Source of the DNA: Bacteroidota bacterium
GTDB taxonomy: Bacteria; Bacteroidota; Bacteroidia; UKL13-3
Reading direction: 5' to 3'
NCBI GenBank assembly: GCA_010027395.1
Contig: RGVD01000090.1
Span: 1 to 10,147 of the forward strand
DNA: 10,147 nt
Shown here piece by piece: positions 7,668-10,147 of the stretch. A program made the translations under genes and the position numbers. Numbering within the stretch: the first letter of the stretch is position 1; each line of letters opens with the position of its first letter. The notes beneath the pieces are model-generated. The model worked only from the letters and a program-made list of their open reading frames with translations. It did no database searches and was not told where the DNA came from.

Positions 7668-7865
7668 TTATTCCTCTATGCTTTTGCTGTGATGAAATTT
7701 CTGTTTGATTTTGGCTATTGCCCATTTTATTAAATGTTCACCTACAAGCCAAAACCCAATGGCCGAAAGGATGATGAGTTCAAAATACAATAATTCCGAA
7801 TTGGCTGCCACACCGGGAGTAGCATTTGCAATAAAGGGTACGAAAACGAAAATGAACTTTTTCAT
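7668..7865 (-). CDS. Small membrane protein of unknown function
   Basis: 65 residues: MKKFIFVFVPFIANATPGVAA looks like a cleavable signal peptide (or a first membrane helix), then a second hydrophobic stretch at about 25-47 (LLYFELIILSAIGFWLVGEHLIKW), and a basic tail KIKQKFHHSKSIEE. This strand is preferred over the overlapping plus-strand frame (7705-7890) because it has a proper signal sequence and an exact TAnnTTTG element (TATATTTG, 7889-7882) 16 bases before the ATG. It is convergent with the helicase gene, with only four bases between the stop codons, and divergent from lpdA. The family was not recognised and no function is proposed. Confidence 0.6.
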   Translation of the reverse strand: MKKFIFVFVPFIANATPGVAANSELLYFELIILSAIGFWLVGEHLIKWAIAKIKQKFHHSKSIEE

Positions 7866-7881
7866 GGTTTTAAACTTTACT

Positions 7882-7889
7882 CAAATATA
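7882..7889 (-). promoter_or_regulatory. Promoter -7 element for the small membrane-protein gene
   Basis: Read on the minus strand, TATATTTG is an exact TAnnTTTG match, 16 bases upstream of the ATG at 7865. A TTTG at 7906-7903 lies upstream, but only 13 bases away, shorter than the usual 19-21, so the -33 element is unclear. Confidence 0.5.
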
Positions 7890-7907
7890 AAGGTTTAGCA
7901 TACAAAT

Positions 7908-7923
7908 GCGAAAATAATTTCGC
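7908..7923. promoter_or_regulatory. Inverted repeat in the divergent promoter region
   Basis: GCGAAA-ATAA-TTTCGC is a perfect 6-bp inverted repeat with a 4-base centre, lying between the divergent small membrane-protein and lpdA genes, just upstream of the minus-strand -7 element. It could be a regulator half-site pair; no regulator is encoded nearby. Confidence 0.3.
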
Positions 7924-7931
7924 GTATAGCT

Positions 7932-7951
7932 AATACATAAATTTATGTATT
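7932..7951. promoter_or_regulatory. 20-bp perfect palindrome overlapping the lpdA promoter, candidate operator
   Basis: AATACATAAATTTATGTATT is identical to its reverse complement over all 20 bases. Its right end overlaps TATTTTG (7948-7954), the only -7-like element before lpdA, which starts 22 bases downstream. A dimeric transcription factor binding here would block or modulate lpdA transcription. It has no loop and no T-tract of terminator type, so it is better read as a DNA site than an RNA hairpin. Confidence 0.45.
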
Positions 7952-7973
7952 TTGCGAACCCAAAACGAAAATT

Positions 7974-9362
7974 ATGAATTACGATTTAATAGTAATAGGT
8001 AGCGGCCCGGGCGGCTACGTAGCTGCCATCAGAGCAAGTCAGTTAGGATTAAAAACTGCTATAGTTGAAAAATCTGAATTAGGCGGTGTTTGCCTAAACT
8101 GGGGTTGTATTCCAACCAAAGCTTTATTGAAATCAGCCCAAGTTTTTGATTATATAAAACATGCATCTGACTACGGAATTAGCGTAAGCGGAGCTTCACA
8201 CGATTTTGGTGCAGTGGTAAAACGCAGCCGCGCTGTGGCAGATGGTATGAGCAAAGGCATTGCCTTCTTGATGAAAAAAAATAAAATTGATGTGATTTCG
8301 GGTTTTGGAAAATTGCTTTCTGCAGGTAAAGTTGAAGTTACCGATGCAGCAGGTGCTAAGGCCATCCATGAAGCCAAACATATTATTTTATCTACAGGTG
8401 CAAGAAGCCGCGAGTTGCCAAATATAAAATTAGACGGTAAAAAAATACTTGGATACCGCGAAGCCATGGTAATGCCAAGCCAGCCTAAAAGCATGATTGT
8501 TATGGGTAGCGGAGCCATTGGTTGCGAGTTTGCTTATTTTTATAACAGCATGGGTACCAAAGTTACCATCGTGGAGTTTTTGCCAAATATCCTTCCTGTT
8601 GAAGATGAGGATTCGTCAAAAGAAGTGGCTAAATCTTTCAAAAAATCTGGTATCGACATCATGACTTCTGCTTCGGTGGAGTCGGTGGATACAAGTGGAG
8701 TGGGTTGCAAAGTGAAAATTAAAACAGCTGAAGGCATCAAAGAAATGGAATGTGATGTGGTTCTTTCTGCAGTAGGTATTCAAACCAATTTGGAAGGCTT
8801 AGGTCTTGAAACATTGGGTGTGAAAACCGAAAAAGGCAAAGTGTTGGTGGATGATTATTACCAAACCAATGTAAAAGGCGTGTATGCTATTGGTGATATC
8901 GTTAAAGGTCAGGCCCTTGCGCATGTTGCCAGTGCTGAAGCTATTATCTGCGTTGAGAAAATGGCAGGTCACCACCCTGAGCCATTGAATTACAATAATA
9001 TACCAGGTTGTACCTATTGCAGTCCTGAGGTTGCTTCGGTTGGATACACTGAAAAAGCAGCTAAAGAGGCGGGTTACGAATTGAAAGTGGGTAAATTCCC
9101 TTTTAGTGCTAGCGGAAAAGCCAGTGCAGCAGGAGCCAAAGAAGGATTTATCAAATTGATTTTTGATGCCAAATATGGTGAGTTTTTGGGAGCACATATG
9201 GTGGGTGCCAATGTAACCGAAATGATTGCCGAGGTAGTGGTAGCTCGTAAATTAGAAACCACAGGCATGGAAATAATTAAATCTGTTCACCCTCATCCAA
9301 CCATGAGCGAAGCCATAATGGAAGCGGCTGCGCAAGCTTATGGTGAGTGTATACATTTGTAG
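7974..9362 (+). CDS. lpdA: Dihydrolipoamide dehydrogenase (E3)
   Basis: 462 residues, typical length. It is the FAD flavoprotein that reoxidises lipoamide on the pyruvate, 2-oxoglutarate and branched-chain 2-oxoacid dehydrogenase complexes or the glycine cleavage system, making NADH. Features: FAD-binding GSGPGGYVAAIRA (9-21), the redox disulfide motif GGVCLNWGCIPTK with Cys40 and Cys45, STGARSRELP, the NAD-binding fold GSGAIGCEFAYFYNSMGTKVTIVE, the second FAD contact GVYAIGDIV, and the C-terminal dimer-interface motif HPHPTMSEA with catalytic His441 and Glu446. The start ATG follows an A-rich leader (CAAAACGAAAATT). No E1 or E2 genes are adjacent, so it stands alone and may serve several complexes. 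A palindrome at the promoter suggests specific regulation. All key residues are present; no truncation. Confidence 0.97.
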   Translation: MNYDLIVIGSGPGGYVAAIRASQLGLKTAIVEKSELGGVCLNWGCIPTKALLKSAQVFDYIKHASDYGISVSGASHDFGAVVKRSRAVADGMSKGIAFLMKKNKIDVISGFGKLLSAGKVEVTDAAGAKAIHEAKHIILSTGARSRELPNIKLDGKKILGYREAMVMPSQPKSMIVMGSGAIGCEFAYFYNSMGTKVTIVEFLPNILPVEDEDSSKEVAKSFKKSGIDIMTSASVESVDTSGVGCKVKIKTAEGIKEMECDVVLSAVGIQTNLEGLGLETLGVKTEKGKVLVDDYYQTNVKGVYAIGDIVKGQALAHVASAEAIICVEKMAGHHPEPLNYNNIPGCTYCSPEVASVGYTEKAAKEAGYELKVGKFPFSASGKASAAGAKEGFIKLIFDAKYGEFLGAHMVGANVTEMIAEVVVARKLETTGMEIIKSVHPHPTMSEAIMEAAAQAYGECIHL

Positions 9363-9376
9363 GATTAAGGGGGCGG

Positions 9377-9399
9377 AAATGCTTTTTAAACATTTTTTT
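9377..9399 (+). terminator. Weak possible terminator of lpdA
   Basis: AAATG (9377-9381) pairs with CATTT (9391-9395), with two further A-T pairs possible inside past a bulged C, and the T-run continues to 9399. The stem is short and AT-only apart from one G-C pair, so it may be inefficient, with some read-through into rplS. Confidence 0.28.
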
Positions 9400-9407
9400 A
9401 TTAGGTG

Positions 9408-9438
9408 TTTGTATTTTAGAAAATAAGCTATACTTTCG
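9408..9438 (+). promoter_or_regulatory. Candidate rplS promoter
   Basis: TTTG (9408-9411) followed after 19 bases by TACTTTCG (9431-9438) resembles the Bacteroidota -33/-7 pair, although the -7 element deviates from TAnnTTTG. The transcript would have a leader of about 30 bases, too short for an obvious structured autoregulatory leader, and no stable hairpin is visible in it. Confidence 0.38.
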
Positions 9439-9471
9439 CACTCCCGTTTTTAAGAAAAATAACAACGTATT

Positions 9472-9819
9472 ATGGACGCAATTAAATTAGTAGAACAAGA
9501 ATTTACAGCTAATAAAACATTTCCTGAGTTTAAATCAGGCGATACAATAAACGTATATTACAAAATCCGCGAGGGTGCAAAAGAGCGTATTCAGCAATAC
9601 CAAGGTGTTTGTTTGCAGCGTAGAAATTCAGGAATCAGCGCCACTTTTACTGTACGTAAAGTAAGTAATGGTGTAGGTGTTGAACGTATTTTTCCGCTAT
9701 ACAGCGCTAATATCGATAAAATTGAAGTGATGAGCCGTGGTAAAGTGCGTAGAGCGCGCTTATTTTACCTACGCGAACTTACTGGTAAAGCAGCTCGTAT
9801 TAAAGAGAAAAGAGGTTAG
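9472..9819 (+). CDS. rplS: 50S ribosomal protein L19
   Basis: 115 residues, the full family length. L19 sits at the 30S-50S interface of the ribosome. Family signatures are F-x-SGDTINVYYKIREGAKERIQ (21-40), YQGVCLQRRNSG, ATFTVRKVSNGVGVERIFPLYSANIDKIEV and the basic C-terminal GKVRRARLFYLRELTGKAARIKEKRG. In many bacteria rplS lies in an operon with rpsP, rimM and trmD; here it stands apart, after lpdA, with its own likely promoter 34 bases upstream and a strong terminator 32 bases downstream, so it is probably monocistronic. The ATG at 9472 follows an A-rich leader without a Shine-Dalgarno sequence, as elsewhere in the window. Confidence 0.98.
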   Translation: MDAIKLVEQEFTANKTFPEFKSGDTINVYYKIREGAKERIQQYQGVCLQRRNSGISATFTVRKVSNGVGVERIFPLYSANIDKIEVMSRGKVRRARLFYLRELTGKAARIKEKRG

Positions 9820-9850
9820 TTTTTTTCATAGTTAAGTTAAACGCAAATTA

Positions 9851-9886
9851 CCCCAATTCATTCGTTGAATTGGGGTTTTTGTTTTT
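9851..9886 (+). terminator. Strong intrinsic terminator after rplS
   Basis: CCCCAATTCA (9851-9860) and TGAATTGGGG (9866-9875) form a perfect 10-bp stem with loop TTCGT, followed directly by TTTTTGTTTTT (9876-9886). It lies 32 bases past the rplS stop codon and ends that transcript. Confidence 0.93.
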
Positions 9887-9937
9887 CTAAAAGGTGTATG
9901 TAAATTTTGTCTTATTAATGACCTTAATGGCAAATTC

Positions 9938-10021
9938 CGAGGGCAATTCTCCTCGCGATGTATTGGGAAATGGGGGCAGGTGGATGTTACCGATGCCCTT
10001 GCAGGCGTTACCGCCTGCAAG
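9938..10021. repeat. GC-rich hairpin-forming intergenic element, possible dispersed repeat
   Basis: This stretch is clearly richer in G and C than the flanking AT-rich DNA. It holds two inverted repeats: CGAGG (9938-9942) with CCTCG (9951-9955), and a perfect 10-bp stem CTTGCAGGCG (9998-10007), loop TTAC, CGCCTGCAAG (10012-10021). The heptamer GTTACCG occurs twice (9986-9992 and 10007-10013). There is no T-tract, so it is not a terminator for the plus strand. A short plus-strand frame (9927-10043) crosses it but is unlike any protein I know. A REP-like or transposon-derived mobile palindrome is the best guess. Confidence 0.4.
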
Positions 10022-10147
10022 AAAACTGGTCGTATTATTATAATTATATAACCCGTTGTGCGGTTGAAAATTAACAATAAAATGTTAAAAAGAAGTTGTG
10101 CCTAAAAGTGCTTATAGCACAGTGTTTGCAATGGTTCTGTACCACCA
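10022..10147. other. Non-coding tail of the window
   Basis: AT-rich intergenic DNA with no convincing start codon and frame. A small inverted repeat GTGCT-TAT-AGCAC lies at 10108-10120, and GTTTGC (10124-10129), 30 bases past a TTG (10096-10098), is weakly promoter-like. The region may be the upstream control region of a gene lying beyond the right edge. Confidence 0.3.

Noticed and set aside
7705..7890. 61-codon plus-strand frame opposite the small membrane-protein gene
   Set aside because: It has no promoter-like element or signal peptide; the minus-strand frame has both.
8171..8518. 115-codon minus-strand frame inside lpdA
   Set aside because: It lies wholly within a well-conserved gene; it is an open frame by codon bias only.
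9927..10043. 38-codon plus-strand frame beginning MANSEGNSPRDVLG
   Set aside because: It is too short, coincides with the hairpin element, and is probably a by-product of the GC-rich repeat.
9832..10077. 81-codon minus-strand open frame
   Set aside because: It runs through the rplS terminator hairpin and the GC-rich repeat, and its translation resembles no protein I know.
10095..10147. Window end reading ...GGTTCTGTACCACCA, like the 3' end of a tRNA
   Set aside because: The T-loop consensus (TTCRAnnCC) is absent, the T-stem pairs at most three bases, and no acceptor, D or anticodon arm can be folded upstream.
1..10147. CRISPR arrays, insertion sequences, rRNA, phage genes or defence systems
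   Set aside because: No regularly spaced repeats, transposase or integrase motifs, or rRNA signatures were seen on either strand.

Overview
The window looks like a chromosomal stretch of a member of the Bacteroidota. Supporting signs are the AT-rich sequence, A-rich leaders before start codons with no clear Shine-Dalgarno sequences, promoter -7 elements of the Bacteroidota type TAnnTTTG (exact matches before the DEAD-box helicase and before a small membrane-protein gene), and protein families typical of the phylum. The genus cannot be read from the sequence.

Layout. Positions 2-3647 (+) hold a compact operon: the catalytic beta-subunit part of an N4-(beta-N-acetylglucosaminyl)-L-asparaginase (cut by the left edge just before its nucleophile Thr), a CutC-family TIM-barrel protein, and a secreted GH2 beta-mannosidase whose TTG start overlaps the cutC stop. 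The first and last enzymes attack the two ends of the N-glycan core (GlcNAc-Asn and Man-beta-1,4-GlcNAc), so the operon is best read as glycoprotein-glycan catabolism, which raises the question of what CutC does there. Converging on it, 3716-5775 (-) is a two-gene unit with a TAATG stop/start overlap: a DUF898 (YjgN-like) multi-pass membrane protein built from four repeats, and a membrane-anchored M48 zinc metallopeptidase.

Positions 5776-6355 are a mostly non-coding gap holding a probable broken gene for a small exported protein (5950-6286) and the promoter of the next gene. A DbpA-type DEAD-box RNA helicase (6356-7663, +) converges with a small membrane-protein gene (7668-7865, -). A divergent intergenic region with a 20-bp perfect palindrome precedes dihydrolipoamide dehydrogenase (lpdA, 7974-9362, +). 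Ribosomal protein L19 (rplS, 9472-9819, +) follows and ends in a strong intrinsic terminator (9851-9886). The last 260 bases hold no convincing gene, but contain a GC-rich, hairpin-forming element that looks like a dispersed intergenic repeat.

The right half is housekeeping (ribosome assembly, E3 of 2-oxoacid dehydrogenases, ribosomal protein). The left half is accessory or nutritional. The two most worthwhile leads are CutC embedded in a glycan-core operon and the DUF898-M48 peptidase pair. No CRISPR array, rRNA, tRNA, transposase or phage gene was seen.
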